Below are positions 51,742-60,326 of a stretch of DNA of 64,000 bases, piece by piece. The position numbers and the translations under genes are program-made. This stretch comes from Lachnoclostridium edouardi (GTDB lineage: Bacteria; Bacillota; Clostridia; Lachnospirales; Lachnospiraceae), in contig NZ_OESQ01000001.1 of NCBI RefSeq assembly GCF_900240245.1, forward strand, positions 645,506 through 709,505, written 5' to 3'. A model generated the notes under the pieces. That model worked only from the letters and a program-made list of their open reading frames with translations, was not told the origin of the DNA and did no database searches. Position 1 is the stretch's first letter; each line of letters starts with the position of its first letter.

Positions 51742-52635
51742 TCATATCCGCTGAAAAAGGGCAAATATTTCCTTTATTTCTTCTTTGCTTTTCTGTCCTA
51801 AATTTTGTAAAGGACTTCTTACATAACCTCCTTTATATCCCATTAAATCACACCCATATTTCAGACCGGCAACTCCATAGGTTCCTGTTACCGCTGTATT
51901 TATAGGCAAAATATTTTCATAAAGCTTTCTGGCATCCTCCCATTTTCCCTGTTCAAATAAACTTTGAATCTTTACACATTCTTCTGGACAACAATTTGCC
52001 AAAGCGTGAACTCCTGCCTTTATTCCCAGGGCCAAAGCCGGATACCAGGCCCCGGCTGTGCCCACCATAATATTAAAATCCTCTGAAGCTGCCCTTTTGT
52101 AAGCGGCCAGCTGCTGAATATTTCCTGAACTGTCCTTCATTCCAATAATATTAGAGTGTTTAGCCAGCTCTTTTACTGCGTCCGCCTCAATATTCACATG
52201 AGTAAATTTGGGCACGTTATAAAGTAATACTGGAATATTTACATGGTCCGCAACCTGAGTAAAATAATCAATCATAGCCATGCTGTTCATGCTGTTTCCA
52301 AAGAAACAGGGAGTCAGCACTAATGCACTTTGGGCTCCTAACCGGGCAGCCCTATTTGTAAACTCAATAGTCTCTCTAATGGACTCCAGGCCGGTTCCTG
52401 CCATAATATGTTTATCCTTCAAGCTGTGTTTTACTGTTAAACGAATTAATTCCTCTTTCTCTTCCATGCTTAAATAACATGCTTCACTGTTGGAGCCCAA
52501 CACTAAATAACCAGAAAGTCCTGTGTGGTTCCATTTTTCAATATTATCTGTAAAAGCCTGATAATCCACGTCCCCATTTTCCTTAAATGGAGTAATCATA
52601 GGAGGAAAAACTCCTGTCAGCTGCAATTTATTCAT
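51742..52635 (-). CDS. DapA/NanA family aldolase (sugar-acid lyase)
   Basis: A 297-residue TIM-barrel class I aldolase. The Schiff-base lysine lies in NIIGMKDSSGN (about residue 165) and the catalytic tyrosine in VLLYNVP (about 137); GSNSEACYLS replaces the GTTGE loop. It likely splits a 2-keto-3-deoxy sugar acid produced by the dehydratase two genes upstream, yielding pyruvate. 4-hydroxy-2-oxoglutarate aldolase is a close alternative; dihydrodipicolinate synthase itself is unlikely here. AAGGAG precedes the ATG. Confidence 0.85.
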   Translation of the reverse strand: MNKLQLTGVFPPMITPFKENGDVDYQAFTDNIEKWNHTGLSGYLVLGSNSEACYLSMEEKEELIRLTVKHSLKDKHIMAGTGLESIRETIEFTNRAARLGAQSALVLTPCFFGNSMNSMAMIDYFTQVADHVNIPVLLYNVPKFTHVNIEADAVKELAKHSNIIGMKDSSGNIQQLAAYKRAASEDFNIMVGTAGAWYPALALGIKAGVHALANCCPEECVKIQSLFEQGKWEDARKLYENILPINTAVTGTYGVAGLKYGCDLMGYKGGYVRSPLQNLGQKSKEEIKEIFALFQRI

Positions 52636-52660
52636 ACTTATTCTCCTTCTTTAATAATGT

Positions 52661-53995
52661 TTAAATAATACTTACTATCCACGCGCAAAACAGCCCTGAG
52701 CCTGCCAACACCACATTCTGCGCTACACAAAGTGTTTTTAATGTTGTTTTTGTGTCATATCCAAAAAATTCTGCAAATACCCAGAAAAAGCTGTTATTCA
52801 CATGGGAACCGCAGTGGGACCCTGCTGAAATAGAAATAAATGCTGTAATCGGGTTTAAAAGGCCGGCTTCAATGAGAGGCAGGGACAGGGAGGCGCCTAG
52901 AAGGGCGGCCACTGAACCAGAGCCTTGAGCGAATTTTGATAAGGCGGTAATAAGAAAAGGAATCAAAACTACAGGGAGACCGCTGACTGCCAATGCGTCT
53001 GCAAACATTTGTCCTGTCCCTGTGGCGTCCACTACCTTAGCCAGAGCGCCTCCTGCTGCCGTTATAAAAATAACCGGACCTGCTGTTTTTAACGCCTCCC
53101 CAATAGCTCCAAAGGTTTCTCCCTCCGGAAGCTTCTTTTTCAGCAAAAGAATTGCGGACACAATGCCGATTACAAGAGCAATATTTTTATCTCCTACAAA
53201 TCCGGCTGCCTTCAATGCCAAAGATTCTTCTGGTAAAATCAGAGAACATACAGAGTTTAATATAATCAGCACAATTGGAATCAGAATTGGCAGTATAGCC
53301 GCTGTAAATCCAGGCATATCTTCTTCTCTTACACTGGATTCTACTTTTTCTGTCCGTTCATTTTCCTCTGTTGATGTAAAGAAATTTCTAGGTTTTTTAT
53401 CCAAAAACATCATACAGTACACCCATGCCGCTACTGTGGAAACTGCAGCAGTTACAAGACCATATACAATAGACGTGCCTATATCCAATCCAATTACTGA
53501 GGCTACGGCTAACGGGGCCGGCGTTGGCGCCACATAAGCATTGGTGCACAGCAGCGCGCTTGCAGTCAGCACAGCGAAAACACAAACCGCTTTTCCTGTT
53601 TTCTTTGAAATAGCCTTTATAATGGGTGATAGCATAATTAAGGCTACATCCGAAAACACAGGGATGGAAACCAGGTAGCCTGTGGCGGCTAAGGCGACGC
53701 TGGCATTTTTTTCTCCCGTCAGCTTTAATAAGGAGGTTGCAATTCTTTGACAGGAATTAGATTTTTCCAGATATGTGCCCAGTATTGTGCCAAATATAAT
53801 AACAAGACCAATATTTTTACATGTATTTCCAAAGCCTCCTGTAATAGCGTCTATGGTTGCCGCCGACCCTACCCCGCTTCCTATTCCGATAATCAGTCCT
53901 CCAAAAAGCATACTCATAAAGGGACCTAATTTTGTCTTTATCATAAGAAAAAGCATAATTGCCAAACCCACCAGAAAAACTATAATTGTCTGCAT
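52661..53995 (-). CDS. GntP/GntT family sugar-acid permease
   Basis: A 444-residue transporter with 12 or so membrane segments. It matches the gluconate permease family (GGLIIGIGSGVGSAATIDAITGGFGNTCKNIGLVIIFGTILG and AGSHCGSHVNNSFFWVF near the C-terminus). It would import a hexonate or related sugar acid with protons. The start at 53995 follows AGAGGGG; the ATG at 54013 has no site. It lies between the dehydratase and aldolase genes of the same operon. Confidence 0.9.
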   Translation of the reverse strand: MQTIIVFLVGLAIMLFLMIKTKLGPFMSMLFGGLIIGIGSGVGSAATIDAITGGFGNTCKNIGLVIIFGTILGTYLEKSNSCQRIATSLLKLTGEKNASVALAATGYLVSIPVFSDVALIMLSPIIKAISKKTGKAVCVFAVLTASALLCTNAYVAPTPAPLAVASVIGLDIGTSIVYGLVTAAVSTVAAWVYCMMFLDKKPRNFFTSTEENERTEKVESSVREEDMPGFTAAILPILIPIVLIILNSVCSLILPEESLALKAAGFVGDKNIALVIGIVSAILLLKKKLPEGETFGAIGEALKTAGPVIFITAAGGALAKVVDATGTGQMFADALAVSGLPVVLIPFLITALSKFAQGSGSVAALLGASLSLPLIEAGLLNPITAFISISAGSHCGSHVNNSFFWVFAEFFGYDTKTTLKTLCVAQNVVLAGSGLFCAWIVSII

Positions 53996-54016
53996 ATTCC
54001 CCTCTCCCTTCAATTA

Positions 54017-55675
54017 TTAATACAGCCAAACCGCCCCTTTGTCAGCTCCTGAAACCATAGAACGAAACGCCTTCACCACGCCTTTCGCCGGGTGATTAGG
54101 TTTTACTGCCTTTGTTAATCTTTCCTTTATTTCTTCCTCTGATAATTCTACGTTAATTGTCCTGTTGTTTAAATCTATTGTAATTATATCTCCATCTTCC
54201 ACAGCTGCAATCGGTCCTCCCTCCCAGGCTTCCGGAGTAATATGTCCCACGCAGGGACCTCTGGTAGCTCCGGAAAATCTTCCGTCAGTAATCATAGCCA
54301 CAGATGTATGTAACCCCATTCCCACCAGCATAGCGGCAGGAATAGAAAGCTCTCTCATTCCCGGTCCCCCTTTCGGGCCTTCATAGCGGATGACCAGCAC
54401 GCTGCCTGGCTGAATCTTTCTATTTACCATATAATCTCTTAAATTTTCTTCTGAGTCAAAGCAGACTGCAGGACCTTTGTGATAAAACATGGAAGGCTCC
54501 ACGCCGCTTTTCTTCACCACACATCCCTGGGGAGCTAAATTTCCTGTAAGCACGGCAAAGCAGCCATCTGGATATAAAGGATCGTCTGAATCGTGAATGA
54601 TTTCTTTATTTACTTTTCTGTTAAAATGCTGCAGATATTCTCTTAACGTGCCTCCCATAACCATTTTCTCGTCTAAAAACAAGTAATCCTTTATGCTTTT
54701 TAATGTAGCTCCTACGCCTCCTGCTTTATAGTAATCATAAATATTGTATTTAGAAGACGGCTTAAATTTTGCTATACATGGCACATCCTTTTGAATCTCA
54801 TCAAATCTTTTCATGTCTAACTCAATATCCATGGCGTTGGCAATGGCGCATACATGAAGCTGAGCATTGCTGGAGCCTCCAGTGGCAGAAATGTGGCGAA
54901 GGCCGTTAATTATAGATTGTTCTGTTACAATATCAGAAAATTTAATCCCTTCTTTTGTCAGCTCTACAATCCTTTCTCCCACGTCTCTGGCCTGTTTATA
55001 TTTAGCTGCCGAACAATAAAGCATAGTCGTAGAGTCAATTGGCGCTAATCCAATTACCTCTGAGAACACTCCCATAGTATTGGCTGTCCCGTACATAGAG
55101 CAGGTGCCGCAGGAAAAGCATATATTTTCTTTTAAATTTGTAAATGTTTCTTCTGAAATTGTTTTTACATTATACTGTCCAATAGATTCTTTCAAGTCTG
55201 GCGTTACATAAGTATTTTCTTCTCCCTCATAAGGCAGCATAGAACCTGCAGTCAGAAATATACAGGGCTTATTTAAGGAAGCCGCCGCTATCAGCATACC
55301 TGGCACAATCTTATCGCAGGAGCATAAAAATACTAAACCGTCAAATGAATGAGCGTTAACCATAGCTTCTACTGAACCTGCAATCAGCTCTCTTTGAGGA
55401 AGGATATAATGCATCCCCTCCCCATGTGACATTCCGTCACAGGGGGCCGGAACATTAAATTCTGCAGGGGCGCCTCCGGCACACCAGATTCCCTCCTTTA
55501 CATATTTCACCAGCTCTTCAAATGCTTTATGGCCTGGATTCACATCTGTGTGTGAATTTACAATTCCAATTATAGGCTTATGTAAGTCCTTTGTTCTGTA
55601 TCCACAGGCATTCATTAATCCTACATAGTATGCCTCCTGCGGATTATCTGCACGTGAACTTTTCCATTTTTCCAT
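54017..55675 (-). CDS. IlvD/Edd family sugar-acid dehydratase
   Basis: A 552-residue Fe-S dehydratase. Conserved cysteines are in [25 protein letters not shown] and [19 protein letters not shown]; the C-terminal domain has [22 protein letters not shown]. Neighbours (sugar-acid permease, DapA-type aldolase, divergent LysR) make it a hexonate or pentonate dehydratase rather than dihydroxyacid dehydratase of valine synthesis. It starts the operon; AAGGGAG precedes the ATG. The exact acid is not predictable. Confidence 0.9.
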   Translation of the reverse strand: MEKWKSSRADNPQEAYYVGLMNACGYRTKDLHKPIIGIVNSHTDVNPGHKAFEELVKYVKEGIWCAGGAPAEFNVPAPCDGMSHGEGMHYILPQRELIAGSVEAMVNAHSFDGLVFLCSCDKIVPGMLIAAASLNKPCIFLTAGSMLPYEGEENTYVTPDLKESIGQYNVKTISEETFTNLKENICFSCGTCSMYGTANTMGVFSEVIGLAPIDSTTMLYCSAAKYKQARDVGERIVELTKEGIKFSDIVTEQSIINGLRHISATGGSSNAQLHVCAIANAMDIELDMKRFDEIQKDVPCIAKFKPSSKYNIYDYYKAGGVGATLKSIKDYLFLDEKMVMGGTLREYLQHFNRKVNKEIIHDSDDPLYPDGCFAVLTGNLAPQGCVVKKSGVEPSMFYHKGPAVCFDSEENLRDYMVNRKIQPGSVLVIRYEGPKGGPGMRELSIPAAMLVGMGLHTSVAMITDGRFSGATRGPCVGHITPEAWEGGPIAAVEDGDIITIDLNNRTINVELSEEEIKERLTKAVKPNHPAKGVVKAFRSMVSGADKGAVWLY

Positions 55676-55798
55676 TCTGCTTCTCCCTTCTGCTTTTATT
55701 TCACTTACTCCATTTCTTTTCTAAAAACTTGATTTATGTTTTATATGTTTTATTATAGCTTCCCGTATAACAAAAGAAAAACAGTTAAATATACACTA

Positions 55799-55822
55799 TA
55801 TAACAAGTTTTTTCTTGTTATA
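55799..55822. promoter_or_regulatory. LysR-type operator palindrome
   Basis: TATAACAAG-TTTTTT-CTTGTTATA, a perfect 9-base inverted repeat, in the intergenic region between the divergent dehydratase and LysR genes. It could alternatively form a hairpin in a leader. Confidence 0.6.
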
Positions 55823-55872
55823 AAAAGCCATTTGTGATAAGCTATATAGAGAAACAAGGGGGGGATTTTATT

Positions 55873-56847
55873 ATGAATAATGGGTTTAAAATGTTTTTGC
55901 TGGCAGCTGAGGAACTGAATTTCTCCAGAGCTGCCGACCGGGCTTTTGTCACCCAACAATGTTTAAGCGACCACATTAAACGTTTGGAGGAATCGTACCA
56001 TGTTACTCTTTTTCAAAGGAAACCCAAAATTGCATTAACGCCTGAAGGACAGGCTATGTTAAAATATCTGTCCAGAATCCAGGCTTTAGAGGACAGTATG
56101 ATTAACGAGCTAAGCGACATCAGCTCTGGAGTCCGGGGCACTATTAACTTCGGCGTCAGCTCCACCAGAGGATTTATTATTGTCCCCAAGTTAATCCCTG
56201 CATTTCAAAAAAAATTTCCTAATGTAGATGTGCAGATCCAATTAAATGATACAAAACGTCTGGAACAGCAGCTGATTAACAATAAGCTGGATATCTTTCT
56301 TGGAGTAGATACCAGCCAGCATGTGCTGTTTAGCAGAGAGGGCGTCTGTGAGGACCCTCTTTATTTAGTAATATCTGATATTCTTCTGCGCACATATTTT
56401 CCTGATACATACGACACATGTATCTCCCAGTTTCCTAAAGGCGCAGATTTAAATCTTTTTAAACAGGTTCCTTTTGTCCAGGGCCACAATTTCAGCACTA
56501 CTACTTACGCCATTAACCAGTTCCTTATGAAATATAATATCCAGCTGAAAATCCCGATTTTGGCCAGCAATTTTGATATTTTAATTGAACTGTGCAAAAC
56601 AGGCTTTTACGCTACAATTTCACCTAGTTTCCACCTAATCAGGCTCATTCAGATGAATCACTATCTTCCTCCGGAGAAAAAATTACACGTATTTCCTATT
56701 AAAAATCTTGATTATATGCTGAATATAGAAATTATTACGCACCGGGACGCCCAGCCTTTGCTTCACACCTCCACTTTTTGCTGTATGTTAAAAGAATTTT
56801 TGATGGAGGAAAATAAAAAAATTGCCAGGTATCTGGCAGAGCGATAG
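55873..56847 (+). CDS. LysR family transcriptional regulator
   Basis: A 324-residue LTTR. The N-terminal helix-turn-helix is FLLAAEELNFSRAADRAFVTQQCLSDHIKRLEESYHVTLFQRKPKIALTPEG (about residues 6-60); a periplasmic-binding-like effector domain follows (about 90-300). AGGGGGG lies about 8 bases before ATG 55873; the frame upstream is not supported. It is divergent from the sugar-acid operon with a palindrome between them, so it is the likely regulator of that operon. Confidence 0.93.
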   Translation: MNNGFKMFLLAAEELNFSRAADRAFVTQQCLSDHIKRLEESYHVTLFQRKPKIALTPEGQAMLKYLSRIQALEDSMINELSDISSGVRGTINFGVSSTRGFIIVPKLIPAFQKKFPNVDVQIQLNDTKRLEQQLINNKLDIFLGVDTSQHVLFSREGVCEDPLYLVISDILLRTYFPDTYDTCISQFPKGADLNLFKQVPFVQGHNFSTTTYAINQFLMKYNIQLKIPILASNFDILIELCKTGFYATISPSFHLIRLIQMNHYLPPEKKLHVFPIKNLDYMLNIEIITHRDAQPLLHTSTFCCMLKEFLMEENKKIARYLAER

Positions 56848-56848
56848 T

Positions 56849-57429
56849 CAAGACCACCGGCTAAGCCGGTGGCTTGCTTTGACCCTATAAGGGTCTGTTA
56901 CCGGCACTGGAGTCTAAAGACTCTCCGAAATAGGTTCGCCAAGCGCAACATCATTTACCTACTAAGCCCTAAAGGGCTTATTTTATTTGTTTGCTTTTAC
57001 TGGCTCACCCGTAAACGGGTCAATATACTCTTTCAGTGTCATCTGATCATATTCCAAATCTTCTTGTAACTGATTTGCTATATATTCCTGTATTTTCTTT
57101 GCATTTTTCCCTACCGTATCTACATAATATCCTCGACACCAAAAATGTCTATTTCCATATTTATATTTCAAATTTGTATGTCTTTCAAATATCATAAGTG
57201 TACTTTTTCCTTTCAAATACCCTACAAAATACGATACACTAATGCTTGGCGGAATTTCTACTAGCCTATGTACATGATCTGGACATATCTCTGCTTCTAC
57301 AATTTTTACACCTTTTCTTTTGCATAACATACTTAAAATATTTGCTATATCCTGTTTTATTTTTCCGTATGCTATTTTTCTCCTATATTTTGGTGCAAAT
57401 ACAATATGATACTTACAATTCCATTTAGG
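56849..57429 (-). mobile_element. IS200/IS605-type element, truncated
   Basis: The distal part of a tnpA gene and its hairpin-rich right end. Four hairpins lie in a row: CCACCGGCTAAGCCGGTGG (56854-56872), GACCCTATAAGGGTC (56881-56895), GAGTCTAAAGACTC (56910-56923) and AAGCCCTAAAGGGCTT (56964-56979). The other end stops abruptly at about 57430, where GC-richer ICE-like DNA begins. Confidence 0.72.
56983..57429 (-). pseudogene. 5'-truncated IS200 TnpA (HUH) transposase
   Basis: An open frame from 57429 to a stop at 56983 reads WNCKYHIVFAPKYRRK..., PDHVHRLVEIP (HUH motif) and GYYVDTVGKN (catalytic Tyr). TnpA proteins normally begin with a further 10-15 residues; here a TGA stands at 57430-57432 and the sequence before it is unrelated. 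The catalytic core is intact, so only the front end was cut. A start at an internal Met (57330) would delete the first strand of the fold. Confidence 0.8.
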
Positions 57430-57899
57430 TCAGTTTACAAGGAACTACACGCAGACCACGAAACGGGGGCTGCTGACAACAAATAAAGGCTGAGTATCAA
57501 GCACCGGGAAAGTGCGAGATATTCAGCCTGTTTTGTTGTCCGGGGTTTCCAAAGGGGCTTGCCCCTTGGCACACGACTTTGCTTGCAAAGTGTAGTGTGT
57601 TATACGCTCTGTCGGCGTTGCTGCGAAAATGAGGTTGCCGCCGGGGAAGGCAATGACATTTGAAGCGGCAGGAAAACAGAACTGTGATTGCATGGCGTGG
57701 AGCCGCAAGCACAGCGCTGGTTTCGTCAGCAGACAGGGCGTATATGAAAGCCCCCGTTCCTCGTCCCACGCCGGACTTCGGGACAAAATGTCCCGAACTT
57801 GTGGACACACTCACAAAAAGCAAACAGATTTTTCTCTCAAAATTGGAATGGGCGGGGAAGCCATTTTAGGGCTTTGCTATCTCCCTGATAAATGAGAAG
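57430..57899. other. ICE-like non-coding segment with terminator and palindrome
   Basis: Higher GC than its surroundings. It holds a terminator-type hairpin (57488-57528, GGCTGA...TCAGCC, followed by TTTATTTG on the minus strand), the palindrome TTCGGGACA-AAA-TGTCCCGAA (57777-57797), and a 30-base stretch ending near 57868 that recurs near 58400. Short open frames on both strands look spurious. Confidence 0.5.
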
Positions 57900-58289
57900 T
57901 TAAGTTTCGTCCATATATATTTTTATCTCGATGTATTCATGATTTCTTGCATAAGCAAACGACGCTGATTTTCTGATATAGTCAAATATATTTTCGTCTA
58001 AATCTTCGTCCCATGTTGTTTCGCTGAAAATTTTATTTTCAGCGGTTGGCTTATACAAGATGACTACATGGATTTGATAAAACTCTTCATCATCATCATT
58101 TGAAAACTGTCGAACTAATGAAATTTGAAAAAATGGTTCTTTTGAAAAAGCAGTAAATGTTCCGGTTTCAAATAAAACCATATCTTCTTCAAGCGGTGTG
58201 CTGCACATCTGCTCAAAAACATCAACTATTTCTTCCACAGACATTTTATCCGTTATCTTATCTTCTAAAAACTTAATCAAGTTCTCCAT
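57900..58289 (-). CDS. Hypothetical acidic protein, cassette 1
   Basis: A 129-residue acidic protein (MENLIKFLEDKITDKMS...). No family recognised; size, acidity and mixed alpha/beta make-up would suit an immunity or inhibitor protein, but this is only an impression. AGGAGG lies 7 bases before the ATG. Just upstream (58328-58375) are codons KSDLLKNPNPQRGRK-stop identical to the tail of the XRE regulator, and just downstream a short repeat shared with the next gene. It appears to be a replaceable cassette gene. Confidence 0.7.
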   Translation of the reverse strand: MENLIKFLEDKITDKMSVEEIVDVFEQMCSTPLEEDMVLFETGTFTAFSKEPFFQISLVRQFSNDDDEEFYQIHVVILYKPTAENKIFSETTWDEDLDENIFDYIRKSASFAYARNHEYIEIKIYMDET

Positions 58290-58327
58290 TGATTTTCCTC
58301 CTGTAAATTCTTATTTATTGTTCTCTA

Positions 58328-58420
58328 CTTCCGTCCCCGCTGTGGATTTGGATTTTTCAGCAAATCTGACTTATCAGTTCTTAGAAATGGGCGGGAAGCC
58401 ATTTTAGGGCTTTCCCGCCT
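58328..58420 (-). repeat. Duplicate of the XRE regulator 3' end plus 30-base spacer repeat
   Basis: 58328-58375 encodes KSDLLKNPNPQRGRK-stop, the same tail as the XRE gene (58889-58937), with several silent or near-silent differences. Adjacent 58387-58420 (GCCCTAAAATGGCTTCCCGCCC) is repeated at 57847-57880. Confidence 0.75.
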
Positions 58421-58529
58421 TGATTGCCCATTAGCAAAGACGGGCGGGGCTGTCAACGGCGGCGCATGAAATGCGCCGTTCATCTTGACCGTTGACTGGC
58501 TCGACTGGCTTTGCTATCTCCCCAACAAG

Positions 58530-58862
58530 TTATTGTTTGTTGTTTTTCCAATTATCTAAACGGGCTTGCATAGTTTCTCGCCATTCTTCACTTGGACAAG
58601 CAGTAATCAATTTTCGATACTCTTCACTTGATGGCGCTTCTATCAAATAAGACTCTACCAATTTTAGCAAATCCCACTCTACTCCATACATTCCACCTTC
58701 GGGGAAAATGTCAATCAATACGCCTACCTCTTCTCTTGTCAGTGGCGTTTTTACATTGGAGAGCAATTCATCATACATATTGATGGTTTCTACTGTAGGG
58801 TCATCTTTCACTGCGTCTGGCATTTGACCGAGAAGTCTCAATTTTATAATTGCCTCCTGCAC
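58530..58862 (-). CDS. Hypothetical protein, cassette 2
   Basis: A 110-residue protein from a GTG start, chosen because GGAGGG lies 7 bases upstream; the longer frame to 58958 only overlaps the XRE gene and has no site. Sequence VQEAIIKLRLLGQMPDAVKDDPTVETINMYDELL..., mostly helical, acidic. Family not recognised. It lies directly behind the XRE regulator gene and is probably translated with it. The downstream sequence GGGAGATAGCAAAGCC also follows the cassette-1 gene. Confidence 0.65.
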   Translation of the reverse strand: MQEAIIKLRLLGQMPDAVKDDPTVETINMYDELLSNVKTPLTREEVGVLIDIFPEGGMYGVEWDLLKLVESYLIEAPSSEEYRKLITACPSEEWRETMQARLDNWKNNKQ

Positions 58863-58888
58863 CTTTACTCCCTCCAATTTCTCGTTCT

Positions 58889-59689
58889 CTACTTTCTCCC
58901 CCGCTGGGGATTTGGATTTTTGAGCAAGTCCGACTTTTCCGAAATCTTTTTCAGCCACTTCTTTTCTTCCCCGGACAGCTTCTTAAAGTTCAGCCGCAGC
59001 CGTTTGCAGATAAACGCCAAAGACGCTTGCTCCGGGTCGCTGTCTGGGCTGGCGTTTTCGGTAGCGGCTTCCAATAATCCTTTCAGCGGGTTGTCCTCCG
59101 GGACACTGAAAAAATCGTCCTTATGTGCTTCCCGCAGGTCAAGAGCTATCTTGTTTATGTCCTGCTGTATCACATAGCGGCAAAAACTGTCATCATCAAT
59201 ATGGGCGGCGATAAGCTGTCTTAACTGCGGGTCGGACAAGCTGGGATTGTGCTGCTTCATAATGGTTGCGCTCACAGCGTCTATAATGGCATTTGCACTC
59301 TGCACCTGTTTGCCAGCGATACCGTTTACATAGATTTCGAGGTCAGCCATCAGCCGGGGGAAATCCGGGTGTACCGCCAGTTCACACAAGAGGGAATTAT
59401 CCACCAACCCGCTTTTCAAGAGTTCAATCATATCATCACTCAAACGCAGGTCTGCAAGATCGGCGTTTGGGTGATTTTTTGTTTGAGAACGCCCCAGCAG
59501 ATAATCAACAGTCACTTCATAAAACTTTGCCAACTCAATAAGGGCATAATGGCTGATGTCCTTGAAATTATCCCCCTCATAACTGCCCAACGCAGACTTG
59601 GAGAGGTGCGTCTGCTCCGCAAGCTGTTCCAGCGTCAACCCACGCTCCACACGCAGGTCTTTCAATCGTTCTTGTATGGATAGTTCCAT
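58889..59689 (-). CDS. XRE family transcriptional regulator
   Basis: A 266-residue regulator. The N-terminal helix-turn-helix (IQERLKDLRVERGLTLEQLAEQTHLSKSALGSYE, about residues 4-62) is followed by a long C-terminal region with a leucine-rich helical core and a basic tail (EEKKWLKKISEKSDLLKNPNPQRGRK). AAGGAGGGAG precedes the ATG. Similar large XRE proteins occur in Tn916/Tn1549-like conjugative elements. Its 3' end is duplicated upstream of cassette 1, so it seems to be the fixed part of an exchange site. Confidence 0.85.
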   Translation of the reverse strand: MELSIQERLKDLRVERGLTLEQLAEQTHLSKSALGSYEGDNFKDISHYALIELAKFYEVTVDYLLGRSQTKNHPNADLADLRLSDDMIELLKSGLVDNSLLCELAVHPDFPRLMADLEIYVNGIAGKQVQSANAIIDAVSATIMKQHNPSLSDPQLRQLIAAHIDDDSFCRYVIQQDINKIALDLREAHKDDFFSVPEDNPLKGLLEAATENASPDSDPEQASLAFICKRLRLNFKKLSGEEKKWLKKISEKSDLLKNPNPQRGRK

Positions 59690-59725
59690 GCTCTCCCTCC
59701 TTGTCTGCTTGGTAGTTACATTGCT

Positions 59726-59974
59726 CTAAGTTATCCATTGATAAGAGGAAATATATACGCTCCTATATAATTTTAAGATAGGCAAATCATCATAGATGTA
59801 AAACATCAAAGGATGTTTCAATAATTTATCTGGCAAGTCCTCATCAAAATCTAATATAAAACTCTCGGTTAAGCCATCGGGTGTGGTTTTGTTACTAAGA
59901 GCTATAATCAATGAAGTTTCATCAATCACAACTTTTTCGCTTGTATCTGTAAAAGCTATTTCCAATTTTTTCAT
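59726..59974 (-). CDS. Hypothetical small protein
   Basis: An 82-residue protein (MKKLEIAFTDTSEKVVIDETSLIIALSNKTTPDGLTESFILDFDEDL...). No family recognised. The start at 59974 has a weak GGTGA site; an earlier ATG at 60028 has none. It lies 36 bases upstream of the XRE gene, in the same direction. A third member of the small cassette genes is possible but no XRE-tail copy precedes it. Confidence 0.5.
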   Translation of the reverse strand: MKKLEIAFTDTSEKVVIDETSLIIALSNKTTPDGLTESFILDFDEDLPDKLLKHPLMFYIYDDLPILKLYRSVYISSYQWIT

Positions 59975-60326
59975 GTTGTCACCGTAGTACAATTTCGATT
60001 TACTGTTTTGTTTCTTCCATTCTATCACAATTCCGAGAGCGTGGAAATAGAGAGTTTTCCGAGCTGATTTCCGACCTTATGGATATACGGGACGGGCGTT
60101 CTTTTAGGTGTAGACTTAGGGTAGTTCATCGATGAGCTGCACCTTGAAAAATGAATGACCATCCGAAAAGGAATACACAGGCAGGGGAAGCACCGCAACG
60201 AACCACTTCGGGACAAAATGGTGTGCTCCCCGTCAAGTAGACAATGAAATACTTTACACTTTACAAGCGAATCTCTGCCTGTCCAGTAATATGGAGCAGA
60301 CCTGGTCACTACGCGGCCGACAGGCA

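Noticed and set aside
57497..57895. Several open frames of 70-108 codons on both strands
   Set aside because: No ribosome sites, overlapping in many frames, high GC and hairpins; more like non-coding ICE DNA.
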